A DNA stretch of 64,000 bases from Beijerinckiaceae bacterium (GCA_009773635.1 WSYC01000006.1:294745-358744), one strand, 5' to 3'. Shown: positions 41,127-52,270, numbered from the stretch's first letter. The notes: generated from the letters alone by a model not told the origin. Numbers and translations are program-made.

Positions 41127-41162
41127 TGTCGTTCCCGAGGCCGAAGGCAGGAGAGAATCCAG
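41127..41162. repeat. Half copy of type 2 repeat
   Basis: TTGTCGTTCCCGAG...GAGAATCCAG matches the left half of the type 2 palindrome. The right half is missing, and a full type 1 copy starts 6 bp later, so one repeat may have replaced part of the other. Confidence 0.6.
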
Positions 41163-41168
41163 CCTCAA

Positions 41169-41263
41169 CCGTCATGCTCGGGCTTGGCCCGAGCATCCAC
41201 GACTTTTGCCTGAAAACCCGTTGCTTGAAGTCGTGGATGGCCGGGCTAAACCCGGCCATGACG
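41169..41263. repeat. Dispersed palindromic repeat, type 1, copy 4
   Basis: A full copy: CCGTCATGCTCGGGC...ATCCACGACTTTT on the left, GAAGTCGTGGATGGCCGGG...CATGACG on the right. It lies between the convergent PPK2 and panC genes. Confidence 0.85.
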
Positions 41264-41274
41264 ATGGTGCTGTC

Positions 41275-42129
41275 TTAACCCACCGCGATATTGTCGATCA
41301 GCCGGGTTTTGCCGAGTTTCGCTGCAACGAGAATGCGAAGCGTCCGGGGATCAGCCCCGACAACGGGAATAGCCAGGCTCGCCGCATCGCGGATGGCGAG
41401 GTAATCGACGGCAAGCCCTGCCGCCGAAAGGGCATTGGCGGCCTCGATCTCGATCCGGTCGAGCGGCTGCCGCTTCCGGGCAAGCGCCGCCGCTTCGAGC
41501 AAGGTTCGATGAATGATCGGCGCAGCCGCACGCTCTTCCGGCGTCAGGTAGACGTTGCGCGAGGACATCGCGAGGCCATCCGCTTCACGCACCGTCGCGC
41601 CGCCCAAGATCGCGACGGGGATATCGAGATCGAGGGCCATGCGGCGAATGACGGCGAGTTGCTGGAAATCCTTCTCACCGAAAATCGCGACATCCGGCAG
41701 GGCCTGCAGCAACAGTTTGGCGACCACCGTCGCAACGCCCGCAAAGTGAGTGGGCCGGAAGGCATCCTCCAGCCCCACCTTGGCCGGGCCCTCGAGGCTC
41801 ACGGTTGTTGCGAAACCATCAGGATACATTTCCGCGACTTGTGGCGCGAAAACGGCTTCGGCTCCAACTTCTGAAAGCAGTTTAATATCACTCTCGAATG
41901 TTCTGGGATATTTCGAGAAATCCTCCGTCGGCGCGAATTGCGTCGGATTGACGAAAATCGAGACGACAGCTTTGTCGACCCGCGTTTTCACACCCGTCAC
42001 AAGGCTGAGATGCCCGGCATGGAGCGCGCCCATCGTCGGCACGAGGCCAACGCGGTGACCCGCTTTGCGCATCGCCTCGCGCCATGCCCTGAGCGCGGCG
42101 ACACTGTCGAGAATGATTGGTTTGCCCAT
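41275..42129 (-). CDS. panC: Pantothenate synthetase
   Basis: PanC joins pantoate and beta-alanine with ATP to make pantothenate, the precursor of CoA. The 284-residue protein has VPTMGALHAGHLSLV, SIFVNPTQFAPTEDFSKYPR, IFGEKDFQQLAVIRRM and LAMSSRNVYLTPEER. I place the start at MGKPIILDSVAAL; an upstream extension in frame is not conserved. thiC ends 71 bp upstream on the same strand. Confidence 0.96.
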   Translation of the reverse strand: MGKPIILDSVAALRAWREAMRKAGHRVGLVPTMGALHAGHLSLVTGVKTRVDKAVVSIFVNPTQFAPTEDFSKYPRTFESDIKLLSEVGAEAVFAPQVAEMYPDGFATTVSLEGPAKVGLEDAFRPTHFAGVATVVAKLLLQALPDVAIFGEKDFQQLAVIRRMALDLDIPVAILGGATVREADGLAMSSRNVYLTPEERAAAPIIHRTLLEAAALARKRQPLDRIEIEAANALSAAGLAVDYLAIRDAASLAIPVVGADPRTLRILVAAKLGKTRLIDNIAVG

Positions 42130-42199
42130 CGATAACCCTGCCCGAGTTCGGCTGGCTTTGCCTGAAATCATCAGACAACACCAGCCAAATTCACGCAGA

Positions 42200-44086
<1,887 letters not shown>

Positions 44087-44092
44087 TCACCA

Positions 44093-44219
44093 CCGTCATG
44101 ACCGGGCTTGGCCCGGTCATCCACGACTGCAACCTTTCACGGCCCGAAGTCGTGGATACCCGCCAACGCAATCAAGTTTACGCAGTCTGCGCAAGTTTGA
44201 CTGCCCGGCGGGCATGACG
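44093..44219. repeat. Dispersed palindromic repeat, type 1, copy 5, with an interrupted right arm
   Basis: The left arm (CCGTCATGACCGGGC...ATCCACGACT) is standard. The right arm starts AAGTCGTGGATACCCG but is then interrupted by about 40 bp containing two CAAGTTT direct repeats around a small CGCAG/CTGCG hairpin. It resumes as CCCGGCGGGCATGACG. The repeat lies in the thiC leader between the TPP riboswitch and the start codon. Confidence 0.65.
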
Positions 44220-44283
44220 CCGGAAGAATCCGACGCAAAATTGGGAAGACCGGCAGGAGGAAAAGCTGCGCTTGTCGCGCCAC

Positions 44284-44373
44284 CCGTCCCTTCGCCAGCA
44301 TGACCCGGATCAGGTTCAAAGGGTGCTCGGGGACATTCCCCCGATCTCAGCCGCTGACGCGACGCCCCTCGGA
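44284..44373 (-). promoter_or_regulatory. TPP riboswitch (THI element) of thiC
   Basis: Read on the minus strand the region has the conserved TPP aptamer blocks in order: GAGGGGCGTC, GCTGAGATC, then ACCCTTTGAACCTGATC and GGGTCATGCTGGCGAAGGG. The thiC start codon is about 230 bp downstream. The space between holds type 1 repeat copy 5 and no clear terminator, so control could act on either transcription or translation. Confidence 0.95.
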
Positions 44374-44422
44374 TAATGGCTTCAGAATAGGCCGATTTTG
44401 GTGGAGGGCAAGAGGCAACCAG

Positions 44423-44523
44423 TGTCATTCCCGGCGGCTCGCAGAGCCGAACGGGAATCCAGACTTGAAGCTGGGGGAAGAAGATGGATTCCCGCTCGCG
44501 GCTATGCCGCGTCGGGAATGACA
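44423..44523. repeat. Dispersed palindromic repeat, type 2, copy 2
   Basis: TGTCATTCCCGG at one end mirrors CGGGAATGACA at the other, with inner GGGAATCCAG and TGGATTCCC. It lies upstream of the TPP riboswitch, between it and the AT-rich orphan gene. Confidence 0.85.
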
Positions 44524-44553
44524 ATGGCCGCGCTTCTATTCCGCAGGTTTAAC

Positions 44554-44754
44554 CTAGCGTTGGTATTTCGATAGCTCAGCGCTAATAAAATAGCTCGATT
44601 GAGTGTTGATGATCTCTGGACCATCCACCCTTTGAATTTTGATAAGTGGAAGATGAACCTCAGAAATAATTGCATTGAATGTAGTTATCCCACCCGGGCC
44701 GGTAGGGTCATAGCTAACCATATTAAATTGATATCTCTTTCCGATCTCGAACAT
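44554..44754 (-). CDS. Hypothetical protein, AT-rich orphan
   Basis: The 66-residue protein (MFEIGKRYQFNMVSYDPTG to the C-terminus SYFISAELSKYQR) is not one I recognise. It has no signal peptide, membrane segment or known motif and looks like a small beta-rich domain. Base composition is much more AT-rich than the neighbours, with codons such as AAT, TTA and ATA that are rare in the surrounding genes. This suggests recent acquisition. It begins 24 bp after the gyrA stop codon on the same strand. Confidence 0.6.
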   Translation of the reverse strand: MFEIGKRYQFNMVSYDPTGPGGITTFNAIISEVHLPLIKIQRVDGPEIINTQSSYFISAELSKYQR

Positions 44755-44778
44755 CAGGCCTATCCCTTTTTATGAGGC

Positions 44779-47571
44779 TTACCCCTCCCCGCCCTCACCC
44801 TCTGCTGCGGCGTCCCCGCCCTCGCCCTCATCCCCGTCGCCTTCCGGCTCGGAGACGCGCTCGACCGAGACGACCTTCTCGCCCTCCGCCGTGTTGAACA
44901 CGGTGACGCCCTGCGTCGAGCGGCCGGCGAGGCGGATGCCGTTGACCGGGCAGCGGATGAGCTGGCCGCCGTCCGTCACCAGCATGATCTGGTCGCTCTC
45001 TTCCACCGGGAAGGAGGCGACGAGGTTGCCGTTGCGGCTGTTGACCGCCATGGCGACGATGCCTTTGCCGCCGCGCCCGGTGATCCGGTACTCGTAGGAC
45101 GAGGTGCGCTTGCCGTAGCCCTTCTCGGAGATCGTGAGCACGATCTGCTCGGCGGCGCTCATCTCGATGTAGCGCTCTTGGCTGATGGCAGCCGCGCTTT
45201 CGCCCTCGCCCGGCTCGAGATCGGTCGCCTCTTCTGCTGCTTCACCGGCCATGGCACGGCGCATCTTGAGATAGGCGACGCGCTCCTCCGAGGCGGCATC
45301 GACATGCCGCAGGATCGTCAGGCTGATGACCCGGTCATCCTTGCCGAGGTTGATGCCGCGCACGCCGGTGGAATCACGGCCCTTGAAGACACGGACATCG
45401 CCGACCTCAAAGCGGATGCACTGGCCGAGCGCGGTCGTCAGCAGCACGTTGTCGCTCTCCGAGCAGGTCGCGACATCGACGATGGCATCGCCCTCGTCCA
45501 ATTTCATCGCGATCTTGCCGTTGCGATTGACCTGAATGAAATCGCTGAGCTTGTTGCGGCGCACGCCGCCGCTCATCGTCGCGAACATCACGTCGAGCGC
45601 GTCCCAGGTGGCTTCATCCTCGGGTAGCGGCATGATGGTGGTGATGCGCTCGTCTTTTTCGAGCGGCAGCATGTTGATCAGCGCCTTGCCGCGGCCGTTC
45701 GGCGGCGCGAGCGGCAGCCGCCACACCTTCTCCTTGTAGACCTGCCCGGCCGAGGAGAAGAACAGGATCGGCGTATGCGTCGAGGCGACGAACAGCCGCG
45801 AGACGAAATCCTCGTCGCGCGTCGACATGCCCGAACGGCCCTTGCCGCCACGCCGTTGCGCCCGATAGGTCGAGAGCGGCACGCGCTTGATGTAGCCGGA
45901 GTGGCTGAAGGTGACGACCATATCCTCGCGGGCGATGAGGTCCTCGTCCTCGAAGTCCGAGTCCGCCTCGATGATTTCGGTCCGGCGCGGCACGGCATGG
46001 GCGTTGCGCACCGCCATGATCTCGTCGGTGATGATGCCGAAAATGCGGGCGCGGGAGCTCAGAATATCGAGGAAATCGCGGATTTCGGCGGCGATTTTCT
46101 CAAGCTCATCGGAGATTTCCTCGCGGCCCAGCGCCGTGAGGCGGTTGAGGCGCAGCTCCAGAATGGCGATCGCCTGCCGCTCGGAGAGGCGATAGGTGCC
46201 ATCCGCGCTCATCCGGTGTTTCGGGTCATCGATCAGCGCGATCAGCGAGGCGACATCGGTTGCCGGCCAGTCGCGCGTCATCAGCCGTTCGCGCGCGGTC
46301 GGCGCATCCGGCGAGGAGCGGATGGTGGCGATGACCTCATCGATATTCGCGACCGCAATCGCGAGGCCGACCAAGACATGCGCCCGGTCGCGCGCCTTGT
46401 TGAGGCGGAATTTCGTGCGACGGCTGATGACTTCCTCGCGGAATGCGATGAAGGCGACCAGCATGTCCTTGAGGTTCATCAGCTCGGGGCGGCCGCCGTT
46501 CAGCGCCACCATGTTGACGCCGAAGCTGGTCTGGAGCTGGGTATAGCGGTAGAGCTGGTTGAGCACGACATCGGCGATTGCGTCGCGCTTCAGCTCGATG
46601 ACGACGCGCATGCCGTCACGGTCGCTTTCGTCGCGCAGATCCGAGATGCCCTCAAGCCGCTTCTCGCGCACGAGATCGGCGATCTTCTCGATCATCGTCG
46701 CCTTGTTCACCTGATACGGGATCTCGTGAACGATGATGGCTTCGCGGTCCTTGCGGATTTCCTCGATCGTCGCGCGGGCGCGCATGATGACCGAGCCGCG
46801 CCCGGTCTCGAACGCCTGGCGGATGCCGCCGCGCCCGAGAATGAGGCCGCCGGTGGGGAAATCCGGCCCCTTCACGATCTCGTTGAGTTCGGGCATGTCA
46901 ATCGCCGGGTTCGCCATCACGGCGAGCACGGCATCGATGACTTCGCCGAGGTTGTGCGGCGGAATATTCGTCGCCATGCCAACGGCGATACCGCCGGCGC
47001 CGTTGACCAGCAGGTTCGGGAACCGTGCCGGCATGACGACCGGCTCATGCTCGGAGCCATCGTAGTTCGGCTGGAAATTGACCGTATCCTCGTCGAGATC
47101 AACCAGAAGGTTCATCGCGGCCTTGGAGAGGCGGGCTTCGGTGTAACGCATCGCGGCGGGCGGATCGCCGTCGACCGAACCGAAGTTGCCCTGTCCGTCG
47201 ATGAGCATGAGGCCCATCGAGAAATCCTGCGCCATGCGGACCATGGCGTCGTAGATCGATTGGTCGCCGTGCGGGTGGTATTTACCGATGACGTCGCCGA
47301 CGACGCGCGCGGATTTGCGATAGGGTTTGTCCGGCGTGTAGGAATTCTCGTGCATCGAGAACAGGATGCGGCGGTGCACGGGCTTGAGCCCGTCGCGCAC
47401 ATCCGGGAGCGCGCGGCTCACGATCACGCTCATCGCGTAATCGAGATAGGAGCGCTTCATCTCGTCGGTCAGCGAAATCGTACGGATATCGGACCCATCG
47501 CCGGAGGCGGGGCCAACAGGCTTTTCGTTGTTTTGATCGTCGGACAAGGATGAACCCGGGTTAAGCTGCAC
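44779..47571 (-). CDS. gyrA: DNA gyrase subunit A
   Basis: GyrA cuts and rejoins DNA in the gyrase complex that adds negative supercoils. The 930-residue protein has the catalytic Tyr143 ([10 protein letters not shown]), the breakage-reunion core and a C-terminal beta-pinwheel with the GyrA box QRRGGKG and a second RGGKG-containing blade. These identify GyrA rather than ParC. The quinolone region reads [10 protein letters not shown], with Gln104 where E. coli has Ser83. The C-terminus is an acidic Gly/Glu tail. The start is a GTG. Confidence 0.96.
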   Translation of the reverse strand: MQLNPGSSLSDDQNNEKPVGPASGDGSDIRTISLTDEMKRSYLDYAMSVIVSRALPDVRDGLKPVHRRILFSMHENSYTPDKPYRKSARVVGDVIGKYHPHGDQSIYDAMVRMAQDFSMGLMLIDGQGNFGSVDGDPPAAMRYTEARLSKAAMNLLVDLDEDTVNFQPNYDGSEHEPVVMPARFPNLLVNGAGGIAVGMATNIPPHNLGEVIDAVLAVMANPAIDMPELNEIVKGPDFPTGGLILGRGGIRQAFETGRGSVIMRARATIEEIRKDREAIIVHEIPYQVNKATMIEKIADLVREKRLEGISDLRDESDRDGMRVVIELKRDAIADVVLNQLYRYTQLQTSFGVNMVALNGGRPELMNLKDMLVAFIAFREEVISRRTKFRLNKARDRAHVLVGLAIAVANIDEVIATIRSSPDAPTARERLMTRDWPATDVASLIALIDDPKHRMSADGTYRLSERQAIAILELRLNRLTALGREEISDELEKIAAEIRDFLDILSSRARIFGIITDEIMAVRNAHAVPRRTEIIEADSDFEDEDLIAREDMVVTFSHSGYIKRVPLSTYRAQRRGGKGRSGMSTRDEDFVSRLFVASTHTPILFFSSAGQVYKEKVWRLPLAPPNGRGKALINMLPLEKDERITTIMPLPEDEATWDALDVMFATMSGGVRRNKLSDFIQVNRNGKIAMKLDEGDAIVDVATCSESDNVLLTTALGQCIRFEVGDVRVFKGRDSTGVRGINLGKDDRVISLTILRHVDAASEERVAYLKMRRAMAGEAAEEATDLEPGEGESAAAISQERYIEMSAAEQIVLTISEKGYGKRTSSYEYRITGRGGKGIVAMAVNSRNGNLVASFPVEESDQIMLVTDGGQLIRCPVNGIRLAGRSTQGVTVFNTAEGEKVVSVERVSEPEGDGDEGEGGDAAAEGEGGEG

Positions 47572-47693
47572 GCGACAAGTCGCCTCACGCGTGCGTGCGC
47601 GACTCCTGAGGTTTGCTTCTAGGTGATTCCGCCACGAGAAGCGAATGCGGGATGGGGATAAGTCCCATGCAGCATCCGGTTACCGCGGCCCGG

Positions 47694-48098
47694 TTATCCT
47701 GCCACGATCATCGCCATGATGCGGCCCTCCGGCACAAGGGTAAGGGCCGCCGCGATCCAGAAACTGATGGAGAGCACGCGCAGCGTCTTGCTATGCCCGG
47801 TGACATTGCCGGCGCGGGCATAACGGACCGAGGTATAGACCGAAAACAGTGTCAGGACCGACAACAGATGGACCGGCCCGAAGCCCATGAGCGCAAACGG
47901 GATGGTGCTGGGAATGAAAAACGATGAGATCGCGACCACGAGCATCGCGCCGAGCCAGAGGTACCCGGTCGCCCGGTGCGCCGTGCTGCCCTTGCGAAAT
48001 CCCCAGAATTGCAGCGGTGTGAGCGCGACAACGACGAGTGCTGCGACAATATGCGCTTTGATAAAGCCGGAAGCCGCGTAAAAAGGGGCAAGGGTCAT
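47694..48098 (-). CDS. DUF2306-like membrane protein
   Basis: The 134-residue protein has four predicted transmembrane segments and the family features KAHIVAALVVVALTPLQFWGF, HRATGYLWLGAML and GHSKTLRVL, with conserved His residues that could bind haem or metal. The function of the family is not established to my knowledge. It diverges from the marC gene. Confidence 0.75.
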   Translation of the reverse strand: MTLAPFYAASGFIKAHIVAALVVVALTPLQFWGFRKGSTAHRATGYLWLGAMLVVAISSFFIPSTIPFALMGFGPVHLLSVLTLFSVYTSVRYARAGNVTGHSKTLRVLSISFWIAAALTLVPEGRIMAMIVAG

Positions 48099-48228
48099 GC
48101 GGTGGTTCCTGCTGTCGTGTGTTTCATCAGGCCTGAAATGTAAATCTCGCTTACATTAGATATCCCGATTCCGCAATTGCGGTCGCAGACACGGGACATC
48201 GGCGATCTTCAGACGGGGAATACGGAAC

Positions 48229-48864
48229 GTGATGTCACCAGCGGTCATCGATTACTTTCTCAGCGCGTTGACAACACTGATGGTGACCGTCGATCCGCCG
48301 GGGCTTGCACCGATCTTTCTCAGCCTCACGCTGGGCATGACCAGGCCGGAGCGGCGCTCGGTCGCCGTGCGGGCAACGCTGATCGCGGGCCTGATCATGC
48401 TCGGTTTTGCGTTCTTCGGCGCGCCGGTACTCGGTGCGCTCGGCATCGGCTTTCCCGCGTTCCGGATTGCCGGTGGGCTGCTGTTGTTCTGGATCGCCTT
48501 CGAGATGATTTTCGAGTTGCGCGGGCGGCGCAAAAACAACGTCGCGCGCACCGCGATCGACGAGGATCACATCCGCAACATCGCCGCCTTCCCGCTTGCC
48601 ATTCCGCTGATGGCCGGGCCAGGAACGATCACTGCGACGATGCTGATCGCCGGAACCGCGCGCGGCGATAGCCTCAAGCTCGGTGCGCTCGTCGGTGTCA
48701 TCGTGCTGGTCTCGATTTCCTGCCTCGCGGTGTTTGTGGTCGCGGAGCGGCTCTCGAAGATGCTGGGTGTCACCGGTAACCTCGTGCTGACGCGCCTCCT
48801 CGGCGTCATTCTCGCCGCGCTCGCGGTGCAGTTCGTCATCGACGGCGTGAAGGCCATCCTGTGA
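48229..48864 (+). CDS. MarC family integral membrane protein
   Basis: The 211-residue protein has six hydrophobic segments and the family motifs VTVDPPGLAPIFLSLT, FRIAGGLLLFWIAFEM and PLAIPLMAGPGTIT. MarC proteins are inner-membrane proteins of unclear function, and the old link to multiple antibiotic resistance is not supported in E. coli. GTG (48229) or the next codon ATG can start it. The GNAT gene overlaps its stop codon as GTGA. Confidence 0.9.
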   Translation: MMSPAVIDYFLSALTTLMVTVDPPGLAPIFLSLTLGMTRPERRSVAVRATLIAGLIMLGFAFFGAPVLGALGIGFPAFRIAGGLLLFWIAFEMIFELRGRRKNNVARTAIDEDHIRNIAAFPLAIPLMAGPGTITATMLIAGTARGDSLKLGALVGVIVLVSISCLAVFVVAERLSKMLGVTGNLVLTRLLGVILAALAVQFVIDGVKAIL

Positions 48865-49394
48865 GTGCACCAAGGCTTGAGACGGCGAGGCTCGTGCTGC
48901 GGGCACATCAGCTTGCCGATTTCGACGACCTTTGCGCGCTCTGGCGTGATCCAGCCGTCGTGCGATACCTCGGTGGCACCCCCTTCAGCACAGAAGATGT
49001 TTGGGTGCGGCTCCTGCGCTATGCTGGCGGCTGGGCTCTGCTCGGCTATGGCTTCTGGCGGGTGGAACTGCGTGAGACTGGCGCGTGTGTCGGCGATGTC
49101 GGCTTTCATGAGCTGCATCGCCTGACGGCCCCTTCGTTTGCGGGCGTGCCGGAGGTCGGCTGGGTGCTCAGGCCGGAATTCCATGGGCGTGGCCTTGCAC
49201 GGGAAGCGCTCGAGGCCGCGCTCGGCTGGGCTGACGCCAACATTCCCGCGCCTCGCCTCGCGTGCATCATCAACCCGGAGAACGCGCCATCGATCCGCCT
49301 CGCTGAAGCAACCGGCTTCGTTGCTGCGGGCGAAGCACTCTATCGCGGGGTGCCACAGCAACTTCTGTTCCGCGCATGCGGCCTTAAGCCTTGA
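48861..49394 (+). CDS. GNAT family N-acetyltransferase (RimJ/RimL-like)
   Basis: The 177-residue protein has the opening LETARLVLRAHQLADFDDL typical of RimJ/RimL-type GNATs, EVGWVLRPEFHGRGLAREAL for acetyl-CoA binding and ENAPSIRLAEATGF. The substrate could be a protein N-terminus or a small amine; it cannot be assigned. It is translationally coupled to marC. The last 11 bp overlap the convergent Lrp-type gene. Confidence 0.88.
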   Translation: MSAPRLETARLVLRAHQLADFDDLCALWRDPAVVRYLGGTPFSTEDVWVRLLRYAGGWALLGYGFWRVELRETGACVGDVGFHELHRLTAPSFAGVPEVGWVLRPEFHGRGLAREALEAALGWADANIPAPRLACIINPENAPSIRLAEATGFVAAGEALYRGVPQQLLFRACGLKP

Positions 49395-49878
49395 ACGTCT
49401 TCTTGCGCGCCTTGAACACCGGGGAATGCTCGAGCGGCAAGGCCGTCGTCGCCTTGATCTTCTCCATCGCGAACCGCGACGTGACATTCTTGAGCGGCAC
49501 GGCCTTGATCAGGCGGCGGTAAAAATCGTCGTAGGCATCAATGCCGGGCACGACAACCCGCATCATGTAGTCGACATCGCCGGACATGCGGTAGACATCC
49601 ACCACCTCCGGCATGTCGCGCACAGCCTCTGCGAAGCGGGCGAGCCAGCCTTCCGAATGGTCGGAGGTCTCAATGGAGACATAGATGGTTACGCCGAGTG
49701 CGAGCTTGGCGGCATCAAGCAGCGCCACGCGCTTGGCTATGATCCCGCTCTCTTCCATTTTCCGGATTCGGTTCCAGCACGGGGTCGGCGACAGGCCAAC
49801 CCGACCGGCAATTTCGTTGAGCGGCAGCGAGCCGTCGGCCTGGATCAGGGCGAGGATCGCACGATCAAAGGAATCCAT
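49384..49878 (-). CDS. Lrp/AsnC family transcriptional regulator
   Basis: The 164-residue protein has an N-terminal helix-turn-helix (about residues 15-50, NEIAGRVGLSPTPCWNRIRK) and a C-terminal RAM ligand-binding domain (about 70-150, with GDVDYMMRVVVPGIDAYDDF). These regulators sense amino acids and form octamers. Its target is not clear. The divergent neighbour is the exported rhodanese, 181 bp away, which is one candidate. Confidence 0.92.
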   Translation of the reverse strand: MDSFDRAILALIQADGSLPLNEIAGRVGLSPTPCWNRIRKMEESGIIAKRVALLDAAKLALGVTIYVSIETSDHSEGWLARFAEAVRDMPEVVDVYRMSGDVDYMMRVVVPGIDAYDDFYRRLIKAVPLKNVTSRFAMEKIKATTALPLEHSPVFKARKKTFKA

Positions 49879-50059
49879 TTTGGTTCTGCCCTCCGGTATC
49901 GAAGTTGAGTGCTGCTCGCGATCATTATGTTGGAATTATTTCCCGAACACAATGCGACATGTTGCTCATAATAGAAGAATTTTCTATTTTGACGAAAATC
50001 AATGAGGCGGTTCCGTTCGAGAACTCCCTGCCATTCCGGATCAGAAAGCGCTGATTTTC

Positions 50060-51004
50060 ATGAGCAACCTTGTCACCCTGCTTCGATCGATCGGTATCGT
50101 GGGTCTTATCGCCACGGGATCAGGGGTTGCCGCAGCGGAGCCGTTGCGCGGGGCCATCCGCCCCGAAGCGCTGCTCGGCTTGCTGGGCCAGAAGCAGCTC
50201 GTGGTCGTCGATATCCGGTCCGGCGAGACGCGGGACAAGGGCCGCGCCGTGTTCACTGCCGGCCATATTCCGGGCGCGGTGCATGCCGATTATGCGTTCG
50301 CCAGTTGGCGGCTGCCGCGGCAGAACACCTCGGTCTACCTGCCCGAACCGGCGCAGTTCGAGGTTCTGGCGGGTGATCTCGGTGTCGCCAACGACAGCGA
50401 CGTCGTGATTGTGCACGAGGGGGCGGACGAGACGAGCTTTGGCGCGGCGGCGCGTGTCTACTGGAGCTTCAAGGCCATGGGCCACGCCTCGATCGCCATT
50501 CTCGATGGCGGCTATCGTGGCTGGACCGCCGACAAGACCCGCCCGGTCGCTGCCGGTGCATCCGAGCCGGTCGGGACCATCTACGAGGCGAAACCCGTTC
50601 CGGCGCTGCGCGCGTCGCTGGAAGAGGTGCTGGCAGCGGAGAAATCCGGCGCGGTGCTGGTTGACAGCCGGCCGGAGAGCTATTTCAGCGGGCTTGAGAA
50701 GCACAAGGCGGTGGCGAGCTTCGGTCACATTCCCGCTGCGGTTAACATTCCGCACGCTCGTGCCTTCGATGCCAGCTTCAGGCTGAAAGACAAGGCCAGC
50801 CTCGCGAAAGAATTCGCGCCGGCCACGGCGGCGAGTGCCGCGATCGCCTATTGCAACACGGGGCATTGGGGCGCGACCGACTGGTTCGTGATGAGTGAAA
50901 TCCTCGGCCAGAAGAACGTGAAGCTTTATGATGGCTCGATGCTCGAGTATTCTTCCGAGAAGCGCGGGCCGGTCAGCAATCCCCGCGGCGGTTCGGGGAG
51001 CTGA
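50060..51004 (+). CDS. Exported sulfurtransferase with two rhodanese domains
   Basis: The 314-residue protein has a signal peptide (about residues 1-26, ending SGVAAAEP) and two rhodanese domains (about 35-150 and 175-305). The second carries the catalytic loop YCNTGHWGATDW. The first has HEGADETSF where a catalytic Cys loop would be, so it is inactive, as is normal for two-domain rhodaneses. The sulfur acceptor in the periplasm is unknown. Confidence 0.88.
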   Translation: MSNLVTLLRSIGIVGLIATGSGVAAAEPLRGAIRPEALLGLLGQKQLVVVDIRSGETRDKGRAVFTAGHIPGAVHADYAFASWRLPRQNTSVYLPEPAQFEVLAGDLGVANDSDVVIVHEGADETSFGAAARVYWSFKAMGHASIAILDGGYRGWTADKTRPVAAGASEPVGTIYEAKPVPALRASLEEVLAAEKSGAVLVDSRPESYFSGLEKHKAVASFGHIPAAVNIPHARAFDASFRLKDKASLAKEFAPATAASAAIAYCNTGHWGATDWFVMSEILGQKNVKLYDGSMLEYSSEKRGPVSNPRGGSGS

Positions 51005-51011
51005 ATTTTAT

Positions 51012-51395
51012 CTAGGGAACTTTAACTCCAGTATATTCCTCTACCTGTTTCTTGATGAGACCTTTTACAATCTCCTTTATTGTTTCGATACTCCAACTTT
51101 TTATCTGATTGGCGCCATTTTTTGTTTTTGCCCACAAGTCTGGGTCGCGAATGTCGTCTAAAAAATCATGTCCTAGCCACGTTATGCCTTGTATGAAGTG
51201 AGTTGATTCACCTCCAAAATAAATCTGGACCTCCCCTTCAATCATTCCGCTCTTTATCAGAATATCTAGATTGTAGTTGATTTGAGAGGATGGAAATCCT
51301 TCAACTTCTAAACCCTGGAGCCCTGCATAGGGTTCCAATGCTTTCTCTTCGATCTCAATCAATAGCAATCTAATAAGGTCCATATCTCGCTTCAT
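51012..51395 (-). CDS. DUF2513 family protein
   Basis: The 127-residue protein begins MKRDMDLIRLLLIEIEEKA and has INYNLDILIKSGMIEG and ITWLGHDFLDDIRD followed by LWAKTK, the pattern of DUF2513. The layout suggests a winged-helix-like fold. Function is not established; such genes are common on mobile DNA. Base composition is strongly AT-rich compared with the flanking rhodanese and ssb genes, which supports horizontal transfer. Confidence 0.82.
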   Translation of the reverse strand: MKRDMDLIRLLLIEIEEKALEPYAGLQGLEVEGFPSSQINYNLDILIKSGMIEGEVQIYFGGESTHFIQGITWLGHDFLDDIRDPDLWAKTKNGANQIKSWSIETIKEIVKGLIKKQVEEYTGVKVP

Positions 51396-51415
51396 TTGCG
51401 TGGTCCTGCTTGATC

Positions 51416-51931
51416 TCAGAACGGGATATCGTCATCGAGATCGGCAGAGCGGCCGCCGCCCGCTGCCGGTCGCGACGATCCGCCGCCGCCGAAATTACCG
51501 CCGCCGCCGGTGCTGCCCCCGCTGCGACCTCCGCCAAACGAGCCGCCATCTTCGATCTCGCCACGCCCGCCGCCGCTGTCACGGCTGTCGAGGATCGTGA
51601 GTTCGCCGCGGAAGCGCTGAAGCACGATTTCGGTGGAATAGCGCTTCTGGCCATCCTTGTCCTGGTATTCGCGGGTCTGGAGCTGGCCTTCGAGGTAGAT
51701 CTTGGAGCCCTTCTTCAGGTACTGCTCGGCGACCTTGGCGAGGTTCTCGTTGAAGATCACCACACGGTGCCATTCGGTCTTTTCCTTGCGCTCGCCCGAT
51801 TGCTTGTCGCGCCAGGTTTCGGATGTCGCGACGTTGAGGTTCACGATTGGATCACCTGATGGCATCCGCTTGACCTCCGGGTCGCGCCCGAGATTGCCGA
51901 CCAGAATGACCTTGTTGACGCTGCCTGCCAT
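51416..51931 (-). CDS. ssb: Single-stranded DNA-binding protein
   Basis: SSB coats single-stranded DNA during replication and repair. The 171-residue protein has an OB fold (about residues 1-112, [20 protein letters not shown] and [20 protein letters not shown]), a Gly-rich linker and the acidic C-terminal tip DDDIPF, which recruits partner proteins. It diverges from uvrA across a 339-bp gap with an SOS box. Confidence 0.96.
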   Translation of the reverse strand: MAGSVNKVILVGNLGRDPEVKRMPSGDPIVNLNVATSETWRDKQSGERKEKTEWHRVVIFNENLAKVAEQYLKKGSKIYLEGQLQTREYQDKDGQKRYSTEIVLQRFRGELTILDSRDSGGGRGEIEDGGSFGGGRSGGSTGGGGNFGGGGSSRPAAGGGRSADLDDDIPF

Positions 51932-52113
51932 CGATTTCTTCCTTCGTTTAATCTTCGTAAAGTCATCGTCGTCTCGCGCGCACCCTAGTGCGGGTTATCC
52001 CGGACGGACAGCACGTGTTGCCTTTGTCCACAACTCCTCCGCCGCGGGCGCAGCTCTCCTGACAGAAACTGTCGGGCGCGCCAGATCAGGGTTCTGGCGT
52101 CGCACACGCATGT

Positions 52114-52128
52114 GTTCCTATTTTGTTC
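52114..52128 (+). promoter_or_regulatory. SOS box between ssb and uvrA
   Basis: GTTC (52114-52117) and GTTC (52125-52128) are separated by 7 bases (CTATTTT), an exact alphaproteobacterial LexA site. It is 143 bp before the uvrA start and 183 bp from the ssb start. The rest of the 339-bp gap (51932-52270) holds no gene that I can support. Confidence 0.88.
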
Positions 52129-52270
52129 TGGCATTTCGAGAGGCGGCATGCAAGGATTTTTCCAACAGGAGGCGATTCGAGGCGCGCCGCGGCGCAAGAG
52201 TGCATTGAACGACGACACCCGCTGACCTAGATTGGGGCAACACCTTTTCCCCTGATCGTTTTATTGCCGG

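Noticed and set aside
45775..47553. A 592-codon open frame antisense to gyrA, and similar long antisense frames opposite ppiD (4504-6195), glmS (18714-20282), thiC (42065-43567) and trmFO (56410-57798).
   Set aside because: High GC and strong codon bias leave long stop-free shadow frames opposite real genes. Their translations are low-complexity, rich in Arg, His, Asp and Ala, with no recognisable domain.
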